The notes under the pieces were generated by a model. It worked only from the letters and a program-made list of their open reading frames with translations. It did not search any database and had not been told where the DNA came from. This document shows, in pieces, positions 51,118-61,962 of a stretch of 64,000 nucleotides of DNA. Both the position numbers and the translations under genes were made by a program. Each line of letters begins with the position of its first letter. Positions within the stretch are counted from its first letter, which is position 1. The stretch comes from Eudromia elegans (lineage: Eukaryota; Chordata; Aves; Tinamiformes; Tinamidae): assembly GCA_003342815.1 (NCBI GenBank), contig PTEX01000024.1, positions 942,402 to 1,006,401 on the forward strand, given 5' to 3'.

Positions 51118-52863
51118 GCATGAAAAATCTCCCCGACTCCAAATTACGAAACCAGCACTTTTTCCTCTTGGGAAATATTAATATGCTGATAATATGATAT
51201 CTTCTGATAATAACTGTTTCTCTGAGGAAATAAAAATACTGCCCAGCTTCGAGGTCACAATGGGAAGGGAGTGGGGGACAGTTTTTCGCCTGTGCACATG
51301 GAGGGGACACAGCATGTTCATGGAGCCAGGCAGCCCATACTGTTGTTTATTGTCTATAATAAGTAGCATCCAGAAGTCTCAGCTAAGGATCAAGCCTTAG
51401 TGTGATGGTCCTGTACATAACACACAGTAAGAATGTCCCTTCCCTGACACAAGCTTACAGTCTAGAAATGGTCCCTCGGGTGGCATTGCTCAGAGGGGAA
51501 GGTTAGGAACAGGATGGGACAGAGAAATGAGAAATGAACCTTTTTGTGACTTCGTTGTTTTAACAAGAGCCATAAAACACCCATGCCGATACCATTGTGT
51601 CCATCCTGTCATTGGCCATGTGTTTTAGGCCTGCAGTCCCTGGAAGGAGCTCGTCTGACGGCAGTGAAAAGGCAGCAGCCATCCTGGCATGCAAGGCCCG
51701 TGCTGGGGCCGCAGCAGAAACCCCGGCGGGCAGGGGCAGGCGGGTGGCGCAATGCTGTGCTGGGCAGGAGAGCGGGGCTGGGCCCCACTGCCCTGCTCCA
51801 GGGAGCAGCGTACGGCTGTCGAGCATCCCCGGGCCCTGGCCCTACAGGGCAAACCTCTTGTCAGGAAAACTGACCTTCGCAAAGTAATTGCCACACAAGC
51901 AGTGGATTTTTTTTTATTTTTTGCTTTTCTTTTCTGAGAGATTATAGAGACTTAAAAACATGACTGAGTTCGTGCATGCCATTATTTATTGAGCTGTTTA
52001 TGATGGGCACAGATTTCCCTAAGCCTCCAAAGACCCCTCCCCTCCCCACTTCCCCAGCTTTAGTAATCAGCTCCCTTGTGCTACAACCCACGCTAGACTA
52101 TTTTCTTCTGTCAAGTCACTCTCAAATGTTCCATCATCGGTTAAATTACCCAGGTGTATGCCAGTTCTATCCGTTTTTTGGTGAAATAATCTTTCAAGTC
52201 TACTTTGCCCGAGTTCCTGTCATCCTTTTGGGTCTCCTGTATACCTTGTTGCTCTCCTGGCTCACTCTTTAAAAGGCCCAAATTCAGCATACTGCTGCTA
52301 CAGTGCTCGTCCTTTACTTTGATGCCCATGATAATCAGCTGCGTCCATCAAAGCTCCCCAGTGCTCTGAGGCCGCAGTGAATTGCAGAGGTTTGGGCTCT
52401 TCTTGCACACATACATTATTGGGTTTTTTTTCCATCTACCAGGCTTTTCTCAGAGGTTCCTCTCCAGATTTTGCTGCCTGTGTTCACCACAGCCTACATC
52501 TTTAGGACCATGCTTGGCACGGGCCCTGGTTTGCCACCTACACGCACAGTGGCAGTTGCTCTCTGACACAGAAGACACGCTTCACTCAGGCTGTCACATG
52601 AGCCCGTTTTAATCTAGGATGCTCTTTCCTTTCGGCTCCCTACAGAGATCACAGATCCCTTTCTAATCCAGCTCCCTGTCAACATACGGTTGAGTCATAG
52701 GAGCCTTTTCTCCTGCTACGTGTGATAGCGCTTTGCTATCAGAAGCAGAACATCAGCCCGCCTGGCTGGGCGGCAGCACCGCCAGCCAGCAGCTCTCCTT
52801 GTCTGCAAGTTGTTTGGATTCTTTTCTTAGACTTCTCCCTCTCTGTGTGTCTCTCTCTAAAAC

Positions 52864-52965
52864 ATTAATTTCCCCTAATTAGAGCCTCCTTAACAATTCT
52901 TTTTCCCCCTCTCCTCTATTAATTTCCTCTAATTAGGGCCTCCTTAATAATTCTTTCACTAAATC
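52864..52965. repeat. 54-bp tandem duplication carrying CTAATTAG
   Basis: attaatttcccctaattag at 52864 and attaatttcctctaattag at 52918, each followed by gcctccttaa-aattcttt. Each copy holds the palindrome CTAATTAG (52875-52882 and 52929-52936), a typical homeodomain core. A possible regulatory element; no gene in it. Confidence 0.8.
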
Positions 52966-54238
52966 AATTTCCTCAGTTAGAACCAACCGCCATAATTTCT
53001 TTCCATCCTTTCAAAAGCTGTCGGAGTAGCTAAGCAAATTATGCTTCTGAGTAACCTTTATCTCTTCCTTGGTATTTTAAAAGAAGCACTGTAACAGGTT
53101 AGACAGGCACCATTTCCCCTGGCAGAGCTACACCGGTCTGACCCCGTTAGGGTGTACTTAGCTGAGTGCGGGACTATTGTGTACTTAATTAGGCGCTCCA
53201 GCTCTTCCTCTGGAACTAAGGTAGGGCTGTATTTATGAATGAATTAAACATGACACTTCATTACTCAGATCAGATTTACGTGTCAAAATCCATCTTTAAA
53301 ACAGATCAAATTGCTGTCTAAGAATATATAAAATGGCCTGGTCCTGTTAGCTCTCCTGCGAGGCAGCCATTCCTAACTTCTCTCTGCAGCCCTGCCAGCT
53401 TTCTTCTTGTGACAAGCCTTTAAAGCAGCACTGCCTTCTAAAACATGCTGTTTATAAAAGCCTTCCTTGTTTTTAATTTAGGCAGTAAGTAAATATTCAT
53501 GGTACACTGCTTTTCACGACCACTCATGCTGTGGGCTGAATCGGCAGTTAGTGTAAGTGGGGAAGCAGCTGATTTACATCTTACGAACCATGGGCCTTAG
53601 CTTCCCCCTCTACATTACACGGTTTCTTCCTAGTTCAGATTTTATTTCACTTTTCTCCAACCTTTTTCTTTAGGCATAGACGGTTCCTGTCATGGCTGAC
53701 AGAGAGCTGGCAGGAGAGCAGGAACATGAGGAACCAGCTCTGCTTGAGCCTCCTGAGAGCCGATGAGGGGGGCAGATGATGGGGAACGCCATGCATGGCT
53801 CATTCCTCTTCCTCATTCTGGGAAGAAAAGGGGCAGAGGTTGGTGGCAATTTGGGGTGGCTGTGCAGTTTTAGCGAAGTCTGTTTTTTAATATAAATATT
53901 AAAAAGAAGAAAGGAAGGAAACACATCTGAGCTGCAGGAACTCTTCTCTACCGTTGGTAGGTGCAGGGGTAGCTGCTAGTATTCCTAGTACCCATTTCAC
54001 AGGTTAGCACCTACTACTGCTCACAGATCTGAGGATTTCAACACTTGTCCTTGTGAAGAGCAGCACTGTCTCCGCTGAGACAGGCTGCAGACAGCTACCT
54101 TACAACAGGCATATGAGACACCGTCTGGTCTTCATGACATTACTGCTTTCTCCCCCTTTTGCCTATGTAAGCTGCAAAAAGCTGCATTGGTCAAAGTCCT
54201 AAACCATGTGTCAGGATGCACTCATGGGCTCCTAAGAG

Positions 54239-54318
54239 ATCCCTGCTTGAGCAGGGGCATTGGACTAGATGATTTCTAGAGGTCCCTTCCAACCTCAACC
54301 ATTCTGTGATTCTGTCTG
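54239..54318 (+). mobile_element. CR1 LINE 3' end, short truncated copy
   Basis: About 80 bases: cttgagcaggggcattggac, then tagatgatttctagaggtcc, then cttccaacctcaaccattc and the terminal octamers ttctgtgattctgtct. Less diverged than the copy at 10.2 kb. It lies just past the 3' end of the GABRG4 gene in the opposite orientation. Confidence 0.93.
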
Positions 54319-54649
54319 GGTAAGAGCAGGCCATTTAGACTCATGAAATGCTTTTCGTCATCTGACAAAGATCAGCAAAGTCTCAATGGTGGATGCCTCA
54401 GGGACCATGTCATTCAACAAGCACAGCAATACATGTGAAATGCTCCCCAGATATCCTAGAGTATATCCCATCTGTGCCACAAACCACCTTCTAGGCAGGT
54501 ACAAAGCATCTAGGCCAGTCCCAGCTAGCAGCAGCAGGAGGGTTGTACTGCCATCCTCTCTGGCCCCTCTTTCCTTCTGACCTGTTCATGTCTCTAGCAC
54601 TGCCACAAAGTCTATGTTGATGGAGGTGGCGTAAAGTTGCAAAATCTAA

Positions 54650-54655
54650 TTTATT
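54650..54655 (-). promoter_or_regulatory. Candidate polyadenylation signal of GABRG4
   Basis: TTTATT on the + strand is AATAAA on the gene strand, about 415 bases past the stop codon. No nearer AATAAA was noticed between it and the stop. Transcript data would be needed to prove use. Confidence 0.4.
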
Positions 54656-55069
54656 TCCTCTGCGGGCTTAAAAACTATGCAGAAAACTCATTTTTCCATC
54701 ACTTCCCATGGAATTTTAGACTGGGATTGGATGGAAAAATGAAGCACATTCAGGTTTTTTGTTCTTGACAAAATGCCTAACCTTTTGATAGGAATAAGAC
54801 TCCTCTGGGCCATCTTACAAGAAGTCAAATGCTGGTGGAGTTGGAGAAAGGGTTGTTTCGGAAGGGACAATTCTCTAAAAAGACAGGTTTGGGACAACAA
54901 AAAAGGCTGTCTAATTCTTCTCAGAAGAGATGAGATGAGAACAGGAAAAACGATTCACCAAACTGGACTGTTCAGACTGATGATCAACTACAACAGACGT
55001 TGTTTGTTATGCTCCTTGAAAAGCCCATTTTGCTGCTTCCAGTCTGTTCCAGTCGAGGATAAAGAACAG

Positions 55070-55363
55070 CTAGAGATACAGATAGGCGATCCAGTAGACA
55101 ATGTTGAAGAGCAGGAAGGCGGTGGGGAAGAACACGCGAGAGTAGGAGTCCAGGCGGGAGATGTGGATGCGGACCCTTCCCTCCCGCCACATCCCTGTCT
55201 GACAGTCCTCAATGCAGCAGAAGAATCTCTCGCATTCCTTCCCTTCCAGGCATGGGGAGCCAGGGTCTTCATCCTCATCCTCCTCTATCTCTGGGGGCCA
55301 GTGCATGATGTGGTTGATGTTGATGGTGGTGAAGGATGGCATCACCTGTACACCAGCAGATGG
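55070..55363 (-). CDS. GABRG4: GABRG4 terminal coding exon: M3-M4 loop, TM4 and stop
   Basis: Acceptor cttgttacag. Encodes [18 protein letters not shown], an acidic patch [29 protein letters not shown] (gamma-class cysteine-rich loop motif), the pre-TM4 [14 protein letters not shown] and TM4 [12 protein letters not shown], then TAG at 55070-55072. The stop falls directly after the TM4 residues, as usual for gamma subunits, which have almost no extracellular tail. Confidence 0.93.
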   Translation of the reverse strand, partial: PSAGVQVMPSFTTININHIMHWPPEIEEDEDEDPGSPCLEGKECERFFCCIEDCQTGMWREGRVRIHISRLDSYSRVFFPTAFLLFNIVYWIAYLYL

Positions 55364-58300
55364 CTGTAACAAGGAGATAGAAATGGATTATAAGGAAAGA
55401 AGAGGCAAGAAAGAGTGTTCTAGACACAAAACCTCATGCTATTGGCATAATTCAGCAGTTCATAGCATGGGCACAACTTGATGGAGAGGGTTGACTGATC
55501 ACTCCCCATCTCTGCACCTGATTTTAAATTACCACCATGGCACATTGCAGGGACTGACTGCTCCCTACATGACTTCAAGTTACCTTCCTGGCATCCTATG
55601 CCACAGCTTATTTACAGGAAGATCTAAATGCTCTGTTTTCCCATCTCTAACACCAATACTCAATGCGTCAAACTGGGGCTCTTCGGTTTCAGGTCTGCCA
55701 GCCTCTTTCCTCATTCCCCTGAGCTCAGCTGTCTCTGGAGACACAGCACACAGCCCAGACACGTCCTCTGGTTGCTTTCAGCTGTAGAAGGAAAGCCGGG
55801 GGAAGGCTGTGACTCATAAGCCCTTGCTCCAGGAGATGGAGCATATCATGAGTTTTGTGGAAGAGCTATCTCCAGCACTTCCAGGAAGTGGGGCTGGCCA
55901 GGAAGAATCTGGCTTTTTTGTTTTCAATCTGGACCTAATTTAGAGCTCTGTTTCAGCAGGAGTGCCTGCCATGAGCTTGAATAGGTCTCGATGGCATAAA
56001 GGCCACTTCGGGTTTACGATCCCTGTACTCCTGTAGACACTACTCCCCATAAAGACACTATGTTTCTGGATCTCTGCTATCTAATATGCCTTCATAGTCC
56101 ATGTAGATCAAACCAGCACAGATTGGAGAACCTCGATGTGGACTGCCTCATCTTAAAGCAGACGTTTGCATTTGGTCATGACTTACCCTAAACTGTACTG
56201 ATAAGCAATCCAGTGACTGTGAAAAGACAGTGGGTATCTGGCTCTGAAAGGGATGATATTGTAGGGGAGCCTCAGTCAATTTGTGTTGTTGCTCTCATCT
56301 TTCAGGTGCTCAGATCCAACACAGAACATGGTGTGAGGGCCTCATGTACACAGGGTTAGTGTGTTAATCAACTAGACAGCTTCAGTAGTTTCCAGTGCAG
56401 GAGCAGGAGGAATAATCCTGAATGGCTTGGGATTCTAACAGCATCCATATAACAGGATCCATAGCATCCATTCCCGGACCTACCAGCCTGGTTCTCCTGC
56501 TGTTGTGCTCCAGTGGTTTCTTGTTTCCCACCAGGTAGTTGAGTGTGGCATACTCCATGAGAGCTGCAAAGACGAAGATGAAGCACACGGAGACAAAGAG
56601 GTCCATGGCTGTGATGTAAGAGACACGGGGAAGGTGCTTGCGAGAGATGGTGCTCAGGGTGGTCATTGTTAGCACGGTGGTGATACCTAAGAGGGAGAAG
56701 AGGTGGTTCAGGTACTGAAGAGGAGAACTTCTGTCTTCTGCATGCTCTGGTTTGCCAAATGCCTATTTTTCCTCTCCGAAGGACCTGCCTTAACAGTGCA
56801 GGGGAGGGAGGGAGTGTCCCCCTCTACTGAAAGGAAGATATGAGAGAGCAAAATGTCAGAAAAGGATCTGTGCAGCGCTCTTTGGGAAGCAGAGGTACTC
56901 CACAAAGGGGAGCATCGCTCTGCTTGGCCAGGCTTTGGTCCTACTGTGTCCCCTGATAATGCTCCACGGAATCAGATCTGTCTGAAATCAGGTCACACGG
57001 ACCACTAGTGTGGGCTAGTGAGGAGTAGGGAACTCAGCCCCTGCTCAAGGCTGGACGTGATGAACAGCTGCTTGGCTGACGAGAGGAGAATCCATGGGAA
57101 GGACAAGCTAACATAACCTGTAACAGTGGGCAGATGGCTTTGGACAGTCAGTGCATGAGTTGGGATTCAATGAGCGATGTCCAGCTGAGCCAGCAACAAG
57201 TGTGACAGTATCACAGACATCACAGCACTGCTATTTCTGGCTGATGTGAACCACGGTACAGGATGCAAAGGGCCTAGTTTGTATCCTCCCTTTATCTTTG
57301 AGCATTTTCTCCCAGGATAAATTTGGCACAATGCAAGGCTCTTTGAATGGGCAGAAAGGGTAAGGAATTTCTTTTGATTTGAATAGGACTTGGAATAACT
57401 TTTGAAAGAGCAGTAATGCCTACAGATGTCTTTCCAGGGATCAAGTATCAGGGGACAATGCAGGTCAGCCCCAAGAGTTGATATTGTAGGATTTTATCTA
57501 CTGCTTTTCAGTAGGAACTCTTATGGCTCCTTTTTCTCTAGCACTGATCTAAATATGCCTGCATGTCACTCTCTCCTTTGCTCACCCCAATGGCCCTGAG
57601 TGTGTTTTCCTGCTGTATTTGCAGCTGTGTTGTGACTTCCTATATATTTGAAATGCTGATGGGACTGTCAGGGTTTACATCTCCCTAATGTAGCCTGATG
57701 GGCTTGAATTGGGCCAGGGCCATTTGTATGAAGCGCATCAGAGGCTTTTGAAGGAATGCACTATTCTTGACATGCTGGGGTCCCTTCCCACAGACAGAGA
57801 GCCCCTCTCCTGGGGGAACCTGCCTGTGCTTTTCAAGGCAGCCACCACAGTGGTGTGAACCGTGTAGAACATTTTGCCCTTTGCTGCTTATTCCTTCTCC
57901 AGTCACGGACTATGCCATAACCTCATCTCCACTGGAAATGACACCCAACTCCTGCTGCTGCTGTCTCTGGGGGCACCAAAGAAATTGATTTTGAGAGGAA
58001 GGTGGGGAGAGATGGTTAGAACTGGAGAACTCAGATTAGTCCTGTCTAATGCTGACAGCCCCTCACCTCTCCCTCCCTCCTGGCAGAGGCTGGCAGTTAA
58101 GGAGGGTGAGGCAGGCTGGGAAGCAGAGCTTGCAGCAAAATACAGACACAGCCAAAGTGTGAAGAACTTGTGTATGAAGAACTTGTGCGTGAAGAACGTG
58201 TGAAGAACTCTCTCCCGCTCCTCTAAGAGCAGGATTAGATCAACATCAGCTTTATCCCGCTTTGAAGAGCTACTCCAGATTACCCAACAATAAGCTGTTG

Positions 58301-61300
58301 TCGCATCCTGGATTCCCACTGTGGCATGAGTTGCAAAGGAATCCTACATCTACCAGGCTTCCATATTCTGCCCATGCTCAGGACTCTGCAATAAAGCTCC
58401 TTGACCCAATAACTTTCACGTTGCTGGACCCACCCTGAGGCCTTGAGAAATCAAGAGGAAATGCAGGATTGCATTTGTGGCAGGAGACTCTTGGACAGGA
58501 TTGCAATGCAAGGGCATACCCCTTCCCTCTCCCCTTCAGAGTGTGAGAGTACTATGTGGTCAGCCTGGAAGAGATCATCACAAGGAGTTAAGTCAAGATA
58601 TATTAGTCTTGTGCCAGGCAGAAGCAGTACACTGACACAGACAAGCCTAGCTGGGGACTCAGTTGAGCTTGAGGAGAGAGTCACAAACCAGGAAGAGAAA
58701 AGAATATCCTCCAGGTCGCTGAATAACATCAAAAAAAAGGCAAAGTGCTTTAAGAACCTTCATACTGCCAGCCTGTTACTCTTGCAGAGTTCACCAACCA
58801 CCAGTCATGCAACAGCTTCTCTCTTACCCAGAGACGTCCGGGCTGGTGTGGAATCTCTCTTGATCCAGAAGGAAACCCAGGACAGAACAACAGTCAGGAT
58901 GCAGGGAATATAAGTTTGAATGGCAAAATAACCCATACGTCTACTTAGATCAAAAGAAACTGTCATCACCATGTACTCCCCTAGGAAAAAGCAACAGAGA
59001 CATTGGAATTATAATGTGGCTTCCTAGAAAAGTAATATTTGAGAATTTGGAGTGTTTCTATTGAGATTTTCTTGTTTGAAGTGCATGGCTGGTTTTGTGG
59101 CCGGCTTTGTGATTACCCGGCCAGTTAGGTTCGTGAATAGCTGTGAGACTAGTTACAGATTTCTATAGAAAGCTATTTAGCTGCAACAGGACACATGACC
59201 CACTGACCCGTTTGCCAGCTAACTTCCTGAGCTGTGGCAAAGAGGTCCTTCAGAAACTTTGGTTGTTTCTCTGGTTCTACCCCTGAAAATGTCCACGTGG
59301 CGCTGCACATTCTCACTGCTCACTTGACAACCTATATCTGAGGTTCTTCATTATCAGAGGCTCACAGAGCTAAGGTTGAGATAGAGCTTGTACATAGTTA
59401 ATGAAAAAAGAATGACGAACATCAGCCAACAACTGGTCTGTGCTCCACCTCCTCTCCCACATGAACCCTTTGATTAAGGGCAGGGTAATTCATAGTGGCA
59501 TAGTCCCTCCATAGTCCACAGACATTAGCAGTTCTGACCTGCCCCATACTCTGCTTCCCCTCATCCTTCATCTCCATCACCTCTGTTCTCTCTAGAAAAG
59601 GCCCATTTTCTCAGTCTTAGGTTCTTCACATCAGGTCCAGCTCTCCTTGACTCTGTCCTGTTGCGGCCTCCTTTCCCCACCATCACAGAGCTGCCCGATA
59701 ACTCTGTTGTCATTCATAAGGTATCTATCTGACATGCTGGCATTTCCAGAAGCTGGCCCCCTTTGCTCACCTGCCCCGGTCCTGAGGACCTCGGAGGTGT
59801 TCCTCAGCCCCGTGAAGTCGAACTGGTAAAGCCTCCAGGTGCGCTGGTCAGAGACCTCAATGGAATAGCGCCTCCAGCGATAGACGATCTCCTCTCGTGG
59901 ATAGCCATCTGGGAAAGGAGGCAGGCACGTCAGGGGGAGGACACCTTATGTGGCTGTATCCTGTCCCCTGTCTACACGGCAATAGCTTTGGCATCTTACT
60001 GTAGATGCTTTGTAAACATATCAGAAACCTTTGGGCAAGTGTTTTCATGTCCTTTGGTTAGATTCCCCCAGATATCATGCCTGTACAATAGGAGGAGGGA
60101 CCTAACCTCCCTTTGTGAGCAGCTGATGAGCCCAAGGGATGGAAAAGCAATGCTAGGAAGAGAGCCTTTCTAAGCACAGGGACCTGGCTCCTGTGGCAAG
60201 GAATTGGGGCTTCTCCTGGCTCTGCTTTCTTGGCAAAGACACAAGCCTAGTGTGAAGCAGGGATCTTGACACCTATCAGGGAGTGCCTCAGGGGAGGGAA
60301 AGAGTGAGAGTTTGACAGCTAACTAAAACTGTGCTTCTAATTATGGAGCATGTATGGCATGTACTGTTAATTAGCAAAGAATGAGGGACGTCAAGAGACT
60401 AGTGGACATGACCTCCTCAGCAAGCTGCCTTCCCCCAGGCACCTCTGAGCCATGTGAGCTGCATCCCTTCAGTGGCAGGAGGGACTGACTGCCCCCAATA
60501 CACAGGGCTGGGCTTCCCGTGGTGCAGGCAGGATCCCTGCTAACTTATCAGTAGAGAGATGCCAGCATCAATAGCCCTGTCTGCTGAAGAGGGCAGATAA
60601 ACAGGGATGGAGGTGGGAGATGTGATTATGTCTCTTTCCTGATGGCCTTGGGAAAAGAAAGCAGGTCTGCTTTGGTCCAGAAAGCTGAAGCAGCCCCTCA
60701 GAGAACAGGGGATAGAGGGAAGATGCTAAGCAGGACCGGTGCCAGCTGAACGGATGAATTTGGGTCAGTAAGTCAGAGTGACAGAACGTCAGTGAAAGTC
60801 CATGAAATAATCACCTGCAACTGTCTGTCCAAATCAAGGAGGAACTCAGATGCTATGAAACCTGTCCTCAATTCCTTCCCAGTGCAGGAGGATGCTCCAG
60901 GGCATGGTGGATATTGACCCAGGAAGAAGGTTACAGAGACTAGGTGAAAATGCAGCTAAAAGGGAGGATGGGGTCCCTCAGGGAGCATTTTACTGTGCTG
61001 AGGCTTCACTACTTGCTTTCCAAAACTGTTCTTAAGATACGGATACTCACAACTGGAGAAAACCAGAGGGCACGAGTGAGTGTCCATTGGGAAATTCTGC
61101 AGCTGGAGCAGACATTCAGCCTCAATAGTCAGTCTAGGAGAGACAGAAAGAGAGAGAGGGAGCCTGGGCTTTTTTCATTGGGGAAAAAGTGGCTTGATTC
61201 CAACACCACAGTGTAACTAACAGAGGGATTTTCTTCCTTGCTCCTTCCTTGAGAGAGACTAATTTGTTGAAGCTCAGTTTGCAAAAACATTTCAAAACAG

Positions 61301-61962
61301 CAGCAAAACAAAACATACATTTGGACATTTTCGAAGTGAGGAAAAAGATATAATTTTCACAATAAAAAGAGCTTTTTTGTTTAGTGAGCTTGCCAAATTA
61401 ATTTATGGGAATAGAAAATTATGGGGAGAAAAGCCAAATGTTTAGTATCAAAATAAAATAGCTGAACTAACTGACGCAAATATTTAAAAGACATTGGCCT
61501 GGGAAAGCATTTCTACTTCTGACTACCGGGTACAGCTTGGAAAAATGCTTTGATTTTTCAGGAGCCTTCATCTCAGGAAGCCGAATGTTTTGCAACAAGT
61601 GCTAGATACGTGGCAACATCAATGCCATGAGACACCTACATCTTCACTATTATGTTCCAGGGCATCCGGAAACCTCCTCAGCCTTGATGTGCTCCTTGTT
61701 CCCTCTTCTCATCAGCCAGCTATGGTGACTGCTGTGCATACCTGAGCGTATAGAGCACTTTGCCATCATTCCAGATGCGGAGGAGTTGATTAGGGGTGGT
61801 TATCCAGTGGGAGTCAGCCCGCTTGGAGTTCCTGAAGAAGGTGTCCGGGATCCAGATGCGGCTCACCATGTTGGTGTTCAACGTGAGGGCCTTGAGGGTG
61901 CTGTTGAAACGAAGACGTCGGTCATACCACGTTTGAGCAAAGAAGATGTCGATGGTGTATTC
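55070..61962 (-). CDS. GABRG4: GABA-A receptor gamma-4-like subunit, partial (six 3' exons)
   Basis: Encodes a subunit of a pentameric GABA-gated chloride channel in the neuronal plasma membrane. Six exons (join of 61742-61962, 61051-61133, 59771-59908, 58828-58980, 56484-56686 and 55070-55363, complement) have GT/AG borders and compatible phases and give about 363 codons plus a TAG stop. Visible in order: ligand-binding beta strands with [14 protein letters not shown]; an N-glycosylation site [18 protein letters not shown]; the Cys-loop with 13 residues between cysteines; GYPREEI; TM1 after DLSRRMGYF; the TM2 pore lining [15 protein letters not shown]3; a short M3-M4 loop with an acidic EEDEDED run; and TM4 ending YWIAYLYL. 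Exon lengths match the gamma-subunit gene plan. Gamma1-3 end in LVYWVxYLYL as I recall, whereas this has [10 protein letters not shown], so gamma-4 is chosen by elimination. The 5' exons lie beyond the right edge. Gamma class is near certain; the gamma-4 assignment is likely but not proven. Confidence 0.88.
56484..56686 (-). CDS. GABRG4: GABRG4 exon, 203 nt: TM2, TM3 and start of cytoplasmic loop
   Basis: Acceptor ctcttag and donor gtaggt. Encodes the TM2 pore helix [15 protein letters not shown], the TM2-TM3 loop [16 protein letters not shown]3 with [15 protein letters not shown], and the loop start [16 protein letters not shown]. Reading past the donor would give a spurious longer frame; the donor is placed at CTG|gtaggt because the next exon joins in frame. 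Confidence 0.92.
58158..58209. repeat. 15-bp tandem repeat in GABRG4 intron
   Basis: tgaagaacttgtgta, tgaagaacttgtgcg, then a shortened tgaagaacgtg and tgaagaac. It lies between the 203-nt and 153-nt exons of GABRG4. Confidence 0.85.
58828..58980 (-). CDS. GABRG4: GABRG4 exon, 153 nt: TM1 and start of TM2
   Basis: Acceptor ttcctag and donor gtaagag. Encodes [19 protein letters not shown], then TM1 ([19 protein letters not shown]), the short intracellular linker [11 protein letters not shown] and the first residue of TM2. The linker sets anion selectivity in this receptor family. The last Gly codon is split with the next exon. Confidence 0.93.
59771..59908 (-). CDS. GABRG4: GABRG4 exon, 138 nt: end of ligand-binding domain
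   Basis: Acceptor tttcccag and donor gtgagc. Encodes [18 protein letters not shown], then [12 protein letters not shown] and [14 protein letters not shown]. It includes the gamma-specific WRLYQFDF strand and a second N-glycosylation site (NTS). 138 nt is the family-typical length. Confidence 0.93.
61051..61133 (-). CDS. GABRG4: GABRG4 exon, 83 nt: Cys-loop
   Basis: Acceptor ctctcctag and donor gtgagt. Encodes [14 protein letters not shown] and then [13 protein letters not shown], so both Cys-loop cysteines fall in this one exon with 13 residues between them. The last codon is split: T here plus AT from the next exon gives the Tyr of SSYGYP. The 83-nt size is conserved across the family. Confidence 0.93.
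61742..61962 (-). CDS. GABRG4: GABRG4 exon, 221 nt: ligand-binding domain, loops D to A/E region
   Basis: Acceptor ttgacag precedes GAATACACC and donor gtatgc follows CTCAG. It translates as [15 protein letters not shown], then FNST (potential N-glycosylation), [18 protein letters not shown] and [20 protein letters not shown]. The 221-nt length is the standard size of this exon in GABA-A subunit genes. The FFAQTWYD segment contains the Phe that lines the benzodiazepine pocket in gamma2. The position that is Met in gamma2 (TTPNRMLRIW) is Leu here, as in gamma3. Confidence 0.93.

Larger units (their letters stand above)
46190..54238. other. Gene-poor interval downstream of GABRG4
   Basis: Contains the microsatellite at 51.06 kb, the CpG patch at 50.3 kb and the tandem TAATTA element at 52.86 kb. 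From about 51.9 kb the sequence turns AT-richer with few open frames. No exon recognised. Confidence 0.5.

Noticed and set aside
56382..56483. Extension of the GABRG4 TM3 exon frame past CTG
   Set aside because: A gtaggt donor sits at the point where family homology ends, and the next exon joins in frame there. The extension is intron sequence.
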